A stretch of DNA of 64,000 nt from Echinococcus granulosus (lineage: Eukaryota > Platyhelminthes > Cestoda > Cyclophyllidea > Taeniidae): positions 283,436-347,435 of the forward strand of contig NW_020170404.1 of the NCBI RefSeq assembly GCF_000524195.1, written 5' to 3'. The notes beneath the pieces were generated by a model that did no database searches, was not told the origin of the DNA, and saw nothing but the letters and a program-made list of their open reading frames with translations. Both the position numbers and the translations under genes were made by a program. This document shows, piece after piece, positions 49,901 to 61,586 of this stretch (the stretch's first letter is position 1; each line of letters opens with the position of its first letter).

Positions 49901-52900
49901 CATTGCTTAACCTCAAGCCTTAGTTCACTTCAATGTCGAGTGTTGAACCGTGAATGCAAGCGAGAAAACTCTGCTAGGCAATGATAGACGAAATGTTGGG
50001 CCTCACTAATAACACTTGTTGAGGTTGGTTGAATGAATATGCCATGTAAATAGTCACATTTACTTCCCTCGACACCGCATTATTATACGACCTGGTTGTG
50101 CTACACCAAAGGCGACTCATGTAAAGCTAGAAGTAGCTGGTCTCAATTGGCAACCAATCAGAAGGCCGTAGTTATATCCAATCGGCTTTAATAGCCATGC
50201 TATTAGATAATACCAGTCTTCAAATGGGTAATACTCGGCTTTAGCGTGAGACAGGGCTCAAATATGCCGAACGGATGTGGAAAGGAACTGGATTTTCACA
50301 ACCCAAACACACAGAGAGGGCGAACAATGACAAAGGCAAGTTAATATTTGATTCGCTTCTTAAAGATCGGGCTTTCAAATCGTCTAGAAGCCTCTTGTCA
50401 GGTTACCTGGCTCCTTTATTGTACTGATTTGTACCAAGGGAAGCATTGTTATTAGGATACAGATCTTGGGAGATCTTGATGCGATTTCATTTGCGATTTG
50501 AGAGACCTTAACACTAAAGCTTATTCTCGGCTCAGTCTCATCGATCTGGGGTTAAGGTCTACTTTTACAAGTGGCTCATTTCCGTGGTTAATAGCGACAG
50601 AAACGAACTTAAAGTTATCACTAAACGCCCTCTGTGCTTTCCCTACTCATGTCTCCACAAACGCGTACATGTTACTGCAACCTTGACTAAACTTCGTATG
50701 TAAAGAAATCAATCATGAACAATCCAGGGGAGGCTCAAAAAATATCTCAATTTGTTTCTTTCTGCTCTAATTATTTAGTGTTGTGGCCTGCGTTAACCTT
50801 AAGCATTTTACTCACGGACACGCCGTAAAGGGACTCATATTAATGGCTACTGGTAATAACCTTGTATCCCATCACGTTTCCATGGGATCCCTATCTCATT
50901 TTCTTCTTCCATCACAAACCTTCTCTTAGCGTTTGTATACTCCTGTACAACTTCGTCCGACGCTTCTTACCCACCCTTTCGTCTGACAACAGTCAAAAAG
51001 TGCTTTTATCCCTCTGGATTCATGTGTTTGCTGTTTGTTTGTTAGATTATGTGGTTTTAGGCTACCCATAAGGTTATTCGGAATCTTTTTATTGCATGTG
51101 TGCGTGTCGCATTTTATTAAGAAGCTTTTTAAAGAGCTTAAAACCGTCTTCATCTATGAGATTACCTCCACCTCCTTGCATTGCGAAATTGAAGGAATCA
51201 TTTGAAAGAAAAATGAATCTGGAGCACCCGTTTAATAAGATCAACGAAGGGAAGCGGATTCCAATCCAACCAGATGCTTTATTTCACTCTTAAATGGGTT
51301 GAATTTCACACATTATTATCCTGTGTTTCACACACACACCGTATGCAAATGAGGCAGGCCTTTCTCCACCCCACAGATCAAAAATGGTGCGCAAAAGTGC
51401 GACGAGGATTGTTTAATCCTTGGAATTGTTTGTTTTGCGGCGTGCCATTGTAGAACCATCGAATCGTGGGAACCAGCGGAGATGCTCCCAATCGTAGTGC
51501 CACCAACTCACCCTTCGACCGAACTTGATCCGAACGCCAGCGAAAGAAGTCCAAGAAGGCGTCAGCAGATGTTGAAACTCCGAGCGTAAATACTCATTAT
51601 TAATTTAGATAAAAACTATCCAAATAGTGGATCGGAATTGGTGTAATTTAGGTTCAATAATTACCAGGAGGTCATAACCACGATGGACATATGAAAGCTC
51701 TCGTTAAAAGCGCAAAACTACTGAACCCAATCTCAAGCGATGTTGTCTAGCTCCCTGAGAGCTCTCTAAAGATGAGAGAAGATAATACCCGAGATAAATA
51801 TGTATTGTTGACGAACAGAAGGGTTGAGTGGCTACTGGCATAGCGTAGCCCCTTATAGTGGTTCTTTACCAAAACCGAGAGTCAAACATTTAATGTGTTA
51901 CATGGACCCTCTCCTCTTTTGAGCGTCGTCTTCAGCACTCCCAATCATAAACCTCCCGCATCAACCGCGAAGTCACTGATCCCCCTTGTCAATTCCGTTG
52001 AATCTGCAGTTTGGTCCTGTGTGGAAACCGTATTGGCGGAAGGGGGAAATGACTATCGCCTGTCGTAGAAACTGCCCTAAAAGCAGAGTCATGTAACAAG
52101 TGGCGGACTTTAAAATAGCCCTATGGGAATGAGGTTTCGCGTTTATTCCTCCTTGCCACCTTGTTCTCACTTCAGCACAATCCTGCCATATCTATCTGGG
52201 TTTTATTCAGCTAGTAGAGAGGTGGAGGCAGTATCGAGTGTTCACTCAATTGCCATATTTATATGCGTACCGTAGACAACTCCGTATCAAACTTCTCCAG
52301 ATGGTTAACGACTGCGGTCGCTTCAGTTGTCAATAGCGACCCTGCAGAACACGGGAGTGGGGTGGTTGCCGAAGGTAGACGCCGTTTTCAATCCTTTTGT
52401 TAGGGTTTGTCACGACATGTGCCTTTCTTCCGTCACGCTAAAATTTAGCAGCCGGTAGTGGAAACCAGTGTAGTTATTCTTTAAGATCGGGTCTACTTTC
52501 CGCTGCCACCAGTGCATCGCCCCAAGACTTCCCTGAGGACGAAAGAAGGCGTAACACCTGGGTAGAATGCGTACTGTTGACCCACGGAAGGGCTTGGGAT
52601 CTACTAACATGGCCCGAAGGCCTTGTCACCCAGCGAAGGTACAATAACTGGTCCCTGACCAAAACTAAGAGTTAAACAAACGCTTAATGCATTACAAGTG
52701 TGTTCATTTGATGATTTTTCACCTCTCCTAACTAGATTTTTGCGGCACTAAAAAAATTGACTCTTTCCCTAGTCATATTCGGACGCAGCAGTAGAAGTAA
52801 TCAGTCAGAAGTTGGATCGACTGGCTAAACACGTGATACACCTTCGAAGGCTCGTAGAGTGAGTGTTTTCTCTTTGCCCATCACTGTATCTATGCTAAGT

Positions 52901-55829
52901 CAAATTAGCAAACTTTTCTGCACTTTTGGTTAAGCATACTATAGCTTTTCTTTTGTAATCGGCACACATGACAAGTCGTTTGAGTGCCTCTGCTCTTTGT
53001 TGCCTCCTTTGTGACATTGCTGGATGGCTTGAAATCCATTCTAGCTAGCTTGATTAGGTTGCACATAGTACTTTTTTCCTCACTAGTTTGATTAAGCCTT
53101 ATTTATTATCTTTTTATAAATGAACTGATACTTCTGAAGTGTATCAACTAAAAGTTTGGGAAGATTTATCCTCTGGCAAAATTGATGGCACAGCCGTTTA
53201 GTGTACAATAGGCCCAGTTGTGAAATAAAGTAAAGAGTTTATTTTCTCCACGTCACAAATTGTAGCGCCTTGGAACTTCCCTGAAGGCTAAAGGAGGCAA
53301 TACTCGGGCAAAATATGTTTTACTGACTTACAGAGGGGTTGAGGGGCTACCGGTCGCCCTATGGAGGTTCAAAGTCGGAGCCCCTAGGTGCCCTGTCACC
53401 AAAACGGAGAGTTAAACAAGCAGCAAAGGCATTACAAAGTGTTTCAAGGAGACAGGTGATATTTAGCCATTGAAATATACCTGGACTAGGATATTTGCGG
53501 GACAAAGCATCTCCAAAGAGACGTGAGTGAATTAGTTGATGGAGTTAAAAGTTATCATAATGAGGAAACAGATACAGGGCAGCTTGGAAACAGGGAAAAA
53601 AAGAGGAACCTGAAAGTGATTAGTGAAAATACGGGATTGTCAAATGAAGCCATCGCAAAAAAGTCAAAGCTGAAAGTCTAGTTAGTCGCCGTTTCGATTT
53701 GTGGGAACCTTAAAGTCACAACAAAGTGTTAAGTGGGGGTCTCGTAAAGGGTCGTAAGCGTGGCCACGGAGAAGGGTCTGATAAGGCCACAAAATGTGAG
53801 TTAATTTGTTTGCAGTTAAATAGATTTTGGAATCCTTTGGGGAACTCCATAAACTTGCCTTTCGGTACCAATATTTCGACTCATACCTATCCAAACGCGC
53901 GGAAATGATGTCAGATGTCTCCGTTGGGGCGTTTTTATCGTCTATCAACCTTAACTGAAGGCATCTGGTTTTATATAGGCAATTATTCAAGTCAAAAGAC
54001 ACTGTACTCATGTCACTTTTTAACAGGAGAATGAGGAACAGCAAGAATAAAGTGAGACACTTCACTTGGTCTAAACCCGTTTAAGAATTCTCCTCATCGT
54101 ATGTTACGACGTGGTTCCCACCAAATAGAATTTCCTCGTCTAAGGGATGGAAAAGTTCTATTCTTTCAAAGCAAAAAACAAGCATAAATTCGGGTGCTTT
54201 TCTCGATGTTTATTGATGATCTTCCCAAAGCCTACTCACGGTCTTAAGTAGTATATACCCCACTAAAGTCTAGCCTTATGATCGTCAGCTAAGGAGTACA
54301 AATATTTTTCTTTATTTGAAATTCATAATACTCGCACTCCGTAGACAATGAATCATGAGGTATAATTCAGTGCTGACGCTTTTGAGAGAGCTACGCTCTT
54401 GAGACATTTGTCATCCAATTCACAGACTTGCTGTAAGTAATTTATCTGAGTGGCAAAATAAATATCGTTGAATATTCACGTAGGGCTCTGCTAACAAAAG
54501 GGAAAATAAGTTGAAAAATGATCGCGAAAAAAAGTTTTTCATTACTTAACACCTCAAGGGGAAAATTACGTCGAAAACATTTATTGGTCACAGGTCTTTC
54601 CTTTTTTATTTATCAAACATTGTAAATGAGCGGAGAATCAAGAAATCCTCACAATTTACGTGGATTAAGGCCAAACATCTCAAGAGGCATTAATGCTGTA
54701 GCGGAATCAAACCTTGCGGTCAGACGATAGCATTCCCCAGGCGTCTAAACACCCACCTACACACACAAAGTGCGGCGAAATGATGCGCTGACGTCTTTTG
54801 TTTTTGCTCTTGACTGGAAAGACGTGACTACTCGGAGGTGGGCTACTGCTCTGCCGGGGATGACATTTACGCGGATGAGGAAGTGGGCGCTGTGAGCAAC
54901 GGCAGGCCTACTGGCATGCATCCTTCCATTGCCAGCTCCCTACGCAGCATCCGCCTTCTTGAAGCTAATGTTCAGGGTAAGTTGCCTTCTTTCCTCCTCT
55001 CTCACAGCATTCGACCTATTCGTGGAGGCTTTGTGTGGTATAGGAGCCTGGTTCATGCATGACTTGTAAGGCCGTGTAGTCAAGGATTCAGTTGGAATAG
55101 AAAGTATTCTGTCAGGGTGGCACATCTGAGTCCTTAGGACACTTCTCAGAACGCTCAGGTGGTCCACCACCCATATCAAAATCGTCTGGTAAAGTGGGAA
55201 TGGTTAAAATAAGCATAAGTTTACTGGATGTCTGTCACCTAACTTTTTTGCTGTCTACAAAAAGATGTTACATCAAGTTATGCTCCGCGTAAATGTCTCT
55301 GACGGCTATCAGTCACGAATTTCATGCTTCACTGAGCCGCAGCATCCAAATTACTGCCAAATGAGTTATAAATAGTGCAGAATAAATCGGGATGCTAGAT
55401 CCTGATAAATGGCATATCGTTGTTTAAGTAGGTCCATTGAGCAAAGTGCCGTGCCACTGTCGTGAAGACGAAATCACGAAGAGCTGGAAAGATCCGTAGA
55501 GTCAAATGTGGAATCAAGAAGAATATCATTTAGCCATAGGTGTACAATGTCTCACTCTTGCCTGTCAAAATAATGGGAAGGTGAAATATCAAATGATTAA
55601 GTAAGACTATAGAACTGTAAATAATGTTTAAAAAATGAACACTTTTTTCGAGTAGAAAATTGTGTGTCGTCGTTGATTACCGTAATTTGTGGAAGCTTAG
55701 CATTTTTTGGGCACATCAGTTCATAACTAGACGATTTTGCATACTTTGTGTGTGTATGGAGGTCAAGCAACTATCACGACTGACGAAGGCTTGTGAAGGG
55801 TAATTCTTCTTTCAGTGGCACATCACTAG
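43783..55829 (+). CDS. unrecognised basic protein, about 437 residues, 8 exons
   Basis: The model joins 43783-43963, 45525-45640, 47311-47657, 47790-48016, 48119-48306, 52773-52858, 54822-54976 and 55816-55829, totalling 1314 nt (437 codons plus stop) with all phases consistent. The ATG has an in-frame TAG upstream and an AG acceptor 33 nt before it. The protein has an N-terminal helical part (MMERRRKVTEELISQIEGCL), a long Ser/Arg/Lys-rich disordered middle, and a predicted coiled coil (EVISQKLDRLAKHVIHLRRL, about 360-380) before an acidic segment. No signal peptide or membrane segment is visible. I do not recognise the family; the arrangement could suit a cytoskeletal or centrosomal protein, which is speculation. 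Intron 2 carries an inverted copy of exon 4. The first donor (43963 or 43969) and the last 14-nt exon are least certain. Confidence 0.65.
45074..45098 (+). repeat. GT microsatellite
   Basis: GTGTGTGTGTG, an interrupting GG, then more GT units, in gene 3 intron 1. Confidence 0.8.
45525..45640 (+). CDS. gene 3 exon 2
   Basis: Encodes SKKATFDSPNSALENIPPMN and KNSPQTSIKDAETNHLNK. Acceptor AATATAG|CT; strong donor AACAAG|GTAAGT, phase 0. Confidence 0.65.
46756..46897 (-). pseudogene. inverted partial copy of gene 3 exon 4
   Basis: The minus strand reads the same 142 nt as plus-strand 47781-47922, with 8 mismatches by eye (about 94% identity). The copy includes the TTTTTTAG acceptor and keeps an open frame through the exon-4 codons. 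It sits in gene 3 intron 2, about 880 bp from the original, with exon 3 between the arms. Confidence 0.9.
47311..47657 (+). CDS. gene 3 exon 3
   Basis: The longest exon, encoding about 115 residues rich in Ser, Arg and Ala (for example LEPGVNWRLLQQIRSRNASK). Acceptor GGATTTTAG|GGC, phase 0; donor TCCGC|GTGAGT, phase 2. Confidence 0.75.
47781..47922 (+). repeat. right arm of the inverted duplication
   Basis: Pairs with 46756-46897; covers the acceptor and first 133 nt of gene 3 exon 4. Confidence 0.9.
47790..48016 (+). CDS. gene 3 exon 4 (partly duplicated upstream in inverse)
   Basis: Encodes a very basic segment including LSERQLNGYRSLQRRLEYDP and AKERLKSKIWENR. Acceptor ATTTTTTAG|A; donor AAATC|GTAAGT, phase 1. 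Its first 133 nt plus acceptor recur in inverse orientation at 46756-46897. Confidence 0.75.
48119..48306 (+). CDS. gene 3 exon 5
   Basis: Encodes a Gly/Ser/Lys-rich disordered segment (EVGEAAKAKATGRQSSIDSK). Acceptor TTGAAAG|GC; donor TGTAAA|GTGAGT, phase 0. Confidence 0.68.
51744..51902 (-). repeat. 3' LTR of the element at 51.7-52.7 kb
   Basis: Shorter than its partner owing to a deletion in the middle of the LTR; ends TG...CA. Confidence 0.8.
52513..52696 (-). repeat. 5' LTR of the element at 51.7-52.7 kb
   Basis: Starts TGTAATGCATTAAGCG, ends GGGGCGATGCA, next to the primer-site-like sequence. Confidence 0.82.
52773..52858 (+). CDS. gene 3 exon 6: coiled-coil start
   Basis: Encodes SYSDAAVEVISQKLDRLAKH and VIHLRRLV, an amphipathic heptad-like helix. 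Acceptor TTTCCCTAG|TCA; donor GTAGA|GTGAGT, phase 2. It is the clearest structured part of the protein. Confidence 0.75.
53261..53436 (-). mobile_element. solo LTR of the TRIM-like family
   Basis: On the minus strand it runs from TGTAATGCC to AAGGCGCTACA, one of the best preserved LTR copies. No clean target duplication. It lies in gene 3 intron 6, antisense to the gene. Confidence 0.85.
54822..54976 (+). CDS. gene 3 exon 7
   Basis: Encodes RDYSEVGYCSAGDDIYADEE, then HPSIASSLRSIRLLEANVQ. Acceptor CTGGAAAG|A completes the split Glu codon; donor CAGG|GTAAGT, phase 1. Confidence 0.75.
55816..55829 (+). CDS. gene 3 exon 8: 14-nt terminal coding micro-exon (tentative)
   Basis: After a strong acceptor TTCTTTCAG the reading frame gives V-A-H-H and then TAG. 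The phase fits exon 7, but a different 3' exon further on is possible. Confidence 0.4.
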
Positions 55830-58800
55830 ATCTCGTGTCGTGAGTCGCCCACTGCAAGACTTGCTCGTTGGAAGACCCGCACTCTGTTTACGATGAGAGG
55901 AGTCAAAAGAACTAGAAGAGATACTGCCTCACCTCATCCACATCCTCATCCTCCCTAATTCCACTGATAATGGTGATGCTTCTCCGAGCTCCAAGTGATG
56001 GTGACATGTAATGATGAAAGAATTCTACTCTCCGGCACTTCCCATTACACTGGGAAGCTTAGACTCGGAAGTGTTATCCTATGGCAGCTACTTTGTTCCC
56101 TACCGAAATTTTGGTTGAATGTCAACGTAATCGGAGTCTTTAGCTTTACAACCAGATTCATTTTTAGAGATATCTCGAGCTGTAACTTTGCAATTAATCA
56201 GAGCTTGGGTGCTTTAGTTCCCGACTGTTCCAACTTGGGAGCCTAGCTCTAACCCGTCAATTTTTTTGCATCTAAAAGTTTGAAAGAAAAAACAAGGATA
56301 ACTAGAATGTAACGGAGGTCATTTTTCACGAATTACTGAAGTAAATGGAAGTGGTTTGATGTCCTTGAAGTCGAGTTCTGTGCGCTGTCTAGGGAAGGAG
56401 CTGGACGACCTTGTTGGTAATCTTCTTTACAAATTTTCTTAGGTAAAAATTGGATTTGGCTACTATTTCTGGTCTAAGTACTCCGTGTCTTGCGGTTCTG
56501 GTGATGCGATAGAAGCTGTCAAATTAATCTCCTCTAACACAGTAGAGGAGTACTGCGATCTTACGCCACGAATTGGTTGAATATGCCGGAAACCGGAAGA
56601 CTTGAGCCTTTTAGGATCCGACAATTCTTTGAACCCTATTGGAAAGGATTGCAAATCGATTGAAAAGAAGCACGCAGATGTTTAATGAATGGTATATGTG
56701 GTGTTGCCTTTCAAGAATACTTTCTTTTGAAGGTTATATGCTCAATCACACTAAAAAACCCTTCAACAAACGCCCCGCCAAGACATTAACTATGGTTTAA
56801 AATGGCAATGACTCCATTCTGAGAGGATCAAGCTCGTCATGAATGCATGCTTTACTGTCCATCGACTCGATACGATAATTCATTTCCATTTTTAATGCTT
56901 TTCTTTACTCTTTTTCACACTTTAGAAATCTTTGACTTGCTCTATCTCGACGAAGCTCGGATCTGGTCACCTTTAGGATTGGAAAACCAGTGAAGACAAG
57001 AGGATGAACAATAGAAAGTCTTTATGATCTCAGACACTCTTTCGGCTCTCTTGATCTCCGAGGATTTTGTATATTTTATACTTGAGAAGAAAATTTTGTA
57101 GTACACTAAAAAAACAAATTTTTTTAAGTTTAGAGACTGTGGGTATTGCTGAGTAATAGATGCAGCTTAAAAAAAAGCAAGTACAGTTTTTTTAGCCTTT
57201 TAGCAAGTTGTCTTAAAATAATTAAAAGACTGATTTAAAGTGGCTTTTATGAGGCTTCTTGGATCCAAGTGCTTCATTTTACTGTCACCCTTTTCCCCCA
57301 AGAATATCAGAAGTAGGTCTTTTTGGGCTACGCGCGGAAGTCGCCAATCTCCACCCAACTTTTTTACCAAGCAAACGAGAACATGTTTTGCGGGTAGGGC
57401 AGGCTGGGTCTGATGCGATGCTGACCGGTTTATTCGGCTATCGCATGGTAGTTTAGAGGGCACCAAAAATGTTACATAAAGGTATTGACTCTTCCACATA
57501 ACACCTAAAGGTGAATAGGAACTAACCTTAAGAAAAAAAACAGCGCTTAGCTGCTCGACCAGATCATGATTAAAGTTTACCCAGGTAATTATCTTTGCGC
57601 TATGGTACACAATATAGGGGCACTTTCTGACATTTCTTAAAGGCAGGATTAACTCGCAAACTAATCGTCAAATTGCTACTGATAAATAATCAGTAAGTAT
57701 TCATAGGTTCACCTTTTATTGATAAAAAAGCATAAATAATGCTTCATTGGTTTTAATCATCTTCTAACCCAAAAGCGATGGATAGGGAAAAGGCCTCATT
57801 TTCTACGAATTTAAGCCTACGGAGTAAACCAGGCCTTTCTGTGATTGGGTTGTGTGAATGTCGGACTCAATTTGGAGTGATTGCTCAACAAGTTGTGCAG
57901 AGAATATGCGTTACTGGTGCAATTAGGTAGGACTGTAGGGCATTACAACTTAAATAACGTATTTTGCATGCTTACACACAGAAACTTGAAATATTCACAT
58001 CTTAATGGGCGTGTAAACCAACAGGGAATCGGGCGTAGCCTGTTACAGAGGACAGCATAGAGTAAGCGATTGCACTACGATGAAGTTTGATCTTGTTTGT
58101 GCAGGCGATTTGCGGTGGATATTTGGCTATTCATCCAATCCAGTTCCTGAACGGGACTAAGCTCCAGATCCAGTGGGAATGTCAAGAGAAATAAGCGAAG
58201 TCGAGGTTGAATATCTTCTTGGTTGCAAATAAATTTAATGACTGGTGCGGTTGGTTCTTGGGTATTGCTATTTTTTAGAGCACCGACTGCGTTTTAATGG
58301 ATGGCACGGGAAGGTAACCAAGGGGAGTGCTGCAGACGACGCTGAAAATAGGAGAGGAGGGCTGCACAGCATTTTGATTGTTTACTTACTTCTTCGTTTT
58401 GGTTACGCGGATACTTAATGCCCCATGACTGTACCTCCGATGAAGGTATGGCATCCGATCCATGCCAGTAATCCCTCAAACCTTCTGGACGTCGGCAATG
58501 CACATTCTGCCCGAATATTAGGTCTTCTTTCCACTTCAAGGAAGACTTAGGGCTCTTAAGTCAATTTAACACCTTAAAATATCCTTCGATTATGGGGCGA
58601 AGAATAGAGCAGAACTTTAACAAGAGTAAAAGATGGTGTTGAAATAAATTAGACGGAACTGCTAAGCAGAACCGAGCTTGACCTCTCCACATGGAAAGAC
58701 TGTGCTTGTCGTCTGTACAAGGGGCTGCATTTGCGTTATATCCTCATGCTGAAGTGAGTATATTGCCTGTTATCTGTGAACCTAATCTATTCTCGACAAA

Positions 58801-60753
58801 TTTCGTCCGTGCAAAAATGGATACTGAGAGATTGCAAAACAGCTCGGTGCGCAGGCAGAGTTTACTTTAGATTTTATAACTAGTCGCTCTTAAGTCAAGG
58901 CGCTCTAAATGCTTTCCCGGGCGGTGGATTTTACTTGAGAAAATAGGCAGAGGACGCAAACCAGGGAAAGGCAAACGCAGTGTGCTCTCAAGGCTCATTG
59001 ACTTGCCTCACTGTCACCGAATATGTTTGTCCAGTTCCGTACAATGCCAAGTAGCCAATAGCAGGAAGATTCCTGAAATATTTTATTTGTTGAAGCAGAC
59101 ATCATTGCAAACAATCACCCCTTCCCTATGAGACGCAAGCTTGTAAATTGTACTTCGACATCACTGCGCTTTCCATACCTCCGCTTCCACCTCACTTTTA
59201 TGTTCATTTGTCTGCCCATTTTGCATGCGGTTGTCTAATGGAAATGTCGTGAAAAGGTGATAATCACTACTTGCGACGCCTTATCAGAACAGGAGTGGCA
59301 CCATCTTCGGGTTGCTTGACTAGGCCTGACTGGTTCAGAGGAAGCAGTTTCCTGTACACCTTAGAGTTGTATCAAATAGTATTCAGCAAATATATCACAG
59401 TCGTAATATTTGTTTGACCCAAGTACACATACACGCAAAGGTGAAACATAGTTTTCTGACTAATGAAGTACATCCCCAGAAGTACTTCACATCGCACCTT
59501 ATCCCTTCGAAGACTAAAAAACAACAAATTTGATGAAAAGCTAACGTCCACAATGGAGGGAGAAGTACCGATGGACAAGCACCTATCCAAGACTTATAGT
59601 GCCTATTGAAAATCATGATTTGCAAGTGAGTTAAAACGAGCCATTCTCTCCTGCTCCTCTGATGGAAGATGATCCAATCTGAAGAATAAAGGGAAGTGTT
59701 TAATAAGGCCATATTGCCTATTTACCATTAATCATGGAAAAGGTAAGATACCGGCTAGGACTGTGAGAACGATTGAATTTGACTGCATCATTTGGCGTTA
59801 AAACGTCAACCAGTAGCACTCTACTGATTTCTTTGAAAAAAACAAATTCATTAACTATCACAAAATCTCTTCTGTTGAATTGAATAGGAACGCAAGGCAC
59901 ATTCCAGAGGCGCGACGTAAACTGACAGCCTTCTTGCGACGAAGGTCTTCCAAAATGTGAGGGAATTCGGTGAAATTTCGTTAGACTTCTCTTAAAATCG
60001 CTTTTATGTCAATACAAAAGGCCAGTATCCAAGGATGTCAAACAATTCTCGAGTGGCGTTAGTTGGCCGAATGGAACGCAATTTTGACGGGAAGGTTACC
60101 GTTCCTTCTTTTATTCGGCTATAGGAGTTGGAATTTGTCTCATGACCAGAATTCGAAGCCATTGAAAAACGCTGATGCTCCTTACTTTCGTATCCTTTGA
60201 TGAAATAGCAAATCTCAGCCCAACGTCTCACCATCCTGATTGCCATACCTCCCAATGGACGGCGGTAAAAGTAATGCATACAGACAGGGGAGGCAATTCA
60301 AAGAATTAACGTCACGGAAATGTGAATGGCGTACAAGCTCCCTTTCAAAGGAGGATAGTTTTAACACCTGTAAAAGTCAATTGTTTAAAGCTTCCTGACT
60401 CATCAAAGGATGAGAGTTCAGGGAAGTGACCCTGGCTGGGGAGCGAAGGGAAGTATTCAGGAGAGGAGGAGTGTTCAAGGGGTATTAAACGGCTGCTCCT
60501 AGACTAGGAAGCCATTTCGCAACTCCCCATGAATATACACCACTTTAATAATGTTAAGCATTGTTCTCCAAACACGAACCTCCAAATCGCCGAGGAAAGC
60601 AAATTTTTACTGCAATCACTTTTTGTTCATGCTACAACTCAAAAGTCCACCGACAAAAGCAAGGCTGCTATTTACAGGAACACGAGACCCATCGAAGAAT
60701 AAAAGGAGCATCAGCGTATATTACAGAGTAAGGAGGAAATTCCAGGCAGTTGC
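55830..60753. other. convergent intergenic region
   Basis: This lies between the 3' ends of gene 3 (plus) and gene 4 (minus), so it should contain both 3' UTRs. It holds one 5'-truncated TRIM element (58110-58558). No exon was recognised; open frames such as 60004-60279 minus lack convincing splice sites or motifs. Confidence 0.5.
58110..58558 (+). mobile_element. TRIM-like element, 5' truncated
   Basis: The internal segment begins near a block shared with the other copies (CCAGATCCAGTGGGAATG.CA). A purine tract AAAATAGGAGAGGAGGG (about 58346-58361) precedes a 3' LTR (58363-58558) starting TGCACAGCATTTTGATTG. No 5' LTR was found. Confidence 0.75.
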
Positions 60754-61586
60754 CTAGTCGGAATCACTGCCAGCACCGCTGTTTCGGTGATGGAAAGCGA
60801 ACAACTTTGCAGCGGAGGCGGAGAGGCTGGATAGGCCTCCACTGCCGCCACCGACGTTCTCTGCAAGTGGACGCGCAAATCTCATAATAGAAGGAAGCAA
60901 CAAGGATTGGGATGATGGGGGTGGTCTAGCCGTCTGCGTCTCCTGTCCACCACAGCAACATGTCACAGCGGCACGTAGGCCTGTCCAATTGGCTAGTCCA
61001 ACAGCGCCGCACACCGCAGTGGCGCGGTGCAACAGTCCATCTAAATCGGGCGGTAAGGGGAAGGTAGGCTCCCGAGCATCACTGGCAGCGCGTGCAGCCC
61101 ATGGATCGAGGAGCCAAAGACCTGAGACCTTGGGTGAGGGCGGTGACACCGACTGCGACAGTCGACCCGCCATCACAAAGTAGGCACCTGGATGCAGGAA
61201 ACTCGTACGGTCCTCTGCTGTGCCACTGCTTTCCTCCTCTATCTCCACATCAATGTCATTTTCTGACCCTTCCTCCAATTCTCCCTCTTCTTCGTTCCCT
61301 ACGGAGCGCCGGTGACGTGGAATAGCGAGACCACTGGTGCACACAACACCTCGGAAGCCGATGTGATTGCGGGAGAGAGCAAAGCGGAGTGGCTCGGTGG
61401 AACTTGATAAAAAGGAGGTAGTAGGAGAGAGTGAGGATGAGGATGAAGAGGGAGAGGCAGTGAGAGCTGGACTAGACGCAGTGGGCTCCCAGGAGTTCCA
61501 CGCATTTTGTGTTTGCGAGTAGCACATTCGCATTGCCTGGCTGTCGCGCTGGCAGGCGTTGAAGGGGAAAGTGAATGCGGCACGGC
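60754..61586 (-). CDS. terminal exon of an unrecognised Ser-rich acidic protein
   Basis: The exon starts after a strong acceptor TTTTATTTCAG|GC and runs 276 codons to a TAG at 60754-60756. It begins RAAFTFPFNACQRDSQAMRM, which looks like folded-domain sequence, then has a long Ser tract, an acidic run (NEEEGELEEGSENDIDVEIE), a Cys cluster (TCCCGG) and a Ser/Gly-rich end SGAGSDSD. Codon third positions are GC-rich relative to the surroundings, which supports coding. The preceding exon must end in phase 1 and was not located with confidence. I do not recognise the family. Confidence 0.65.

Larger units (their letters stand above)
51744..52696 (-). mobile_element. TRIM-like LTR element with both LTRs
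   Basis: On the minus strand a 184-bp 5' LTR (52513-52696, TGTAATGC...GATGCA) is followed by a primer-binding-site-like TGGTGGCAGCGG. About 610 bp of non-coding internal sequence leads to a purine tract AAAAGAGGAGAGGG and a 159-bp 3' LTR (51744-51902, TGTAACAC...CTAGACA). The flanking 5 bp (GATGT and AGTGT) are similar but not identical. It lies antisense in gene 3 intron 5. Confidence 0.85.
48307..52772. other. gene 3 intron 5, 4.5 kb
   Basis: The intron contains the two-LTR TRIM element 51744-52696 on the opposite strand and a short CA run near 51331-51339. A possible exon near 51137-51293 was considered and rejected. Confidence 0.55.

Noticed and set aside
51137..51293. Open frame with PPPP and a helical-looking segment (CIAKLKESFERKMNLEHPF) as an exon of gene 3
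   Set aside because: It would end gene 3 early with a TAA, has no in-phase donor, and exon 5 already joins 52773 in phase 0. It could still be an alternative 3' exon.
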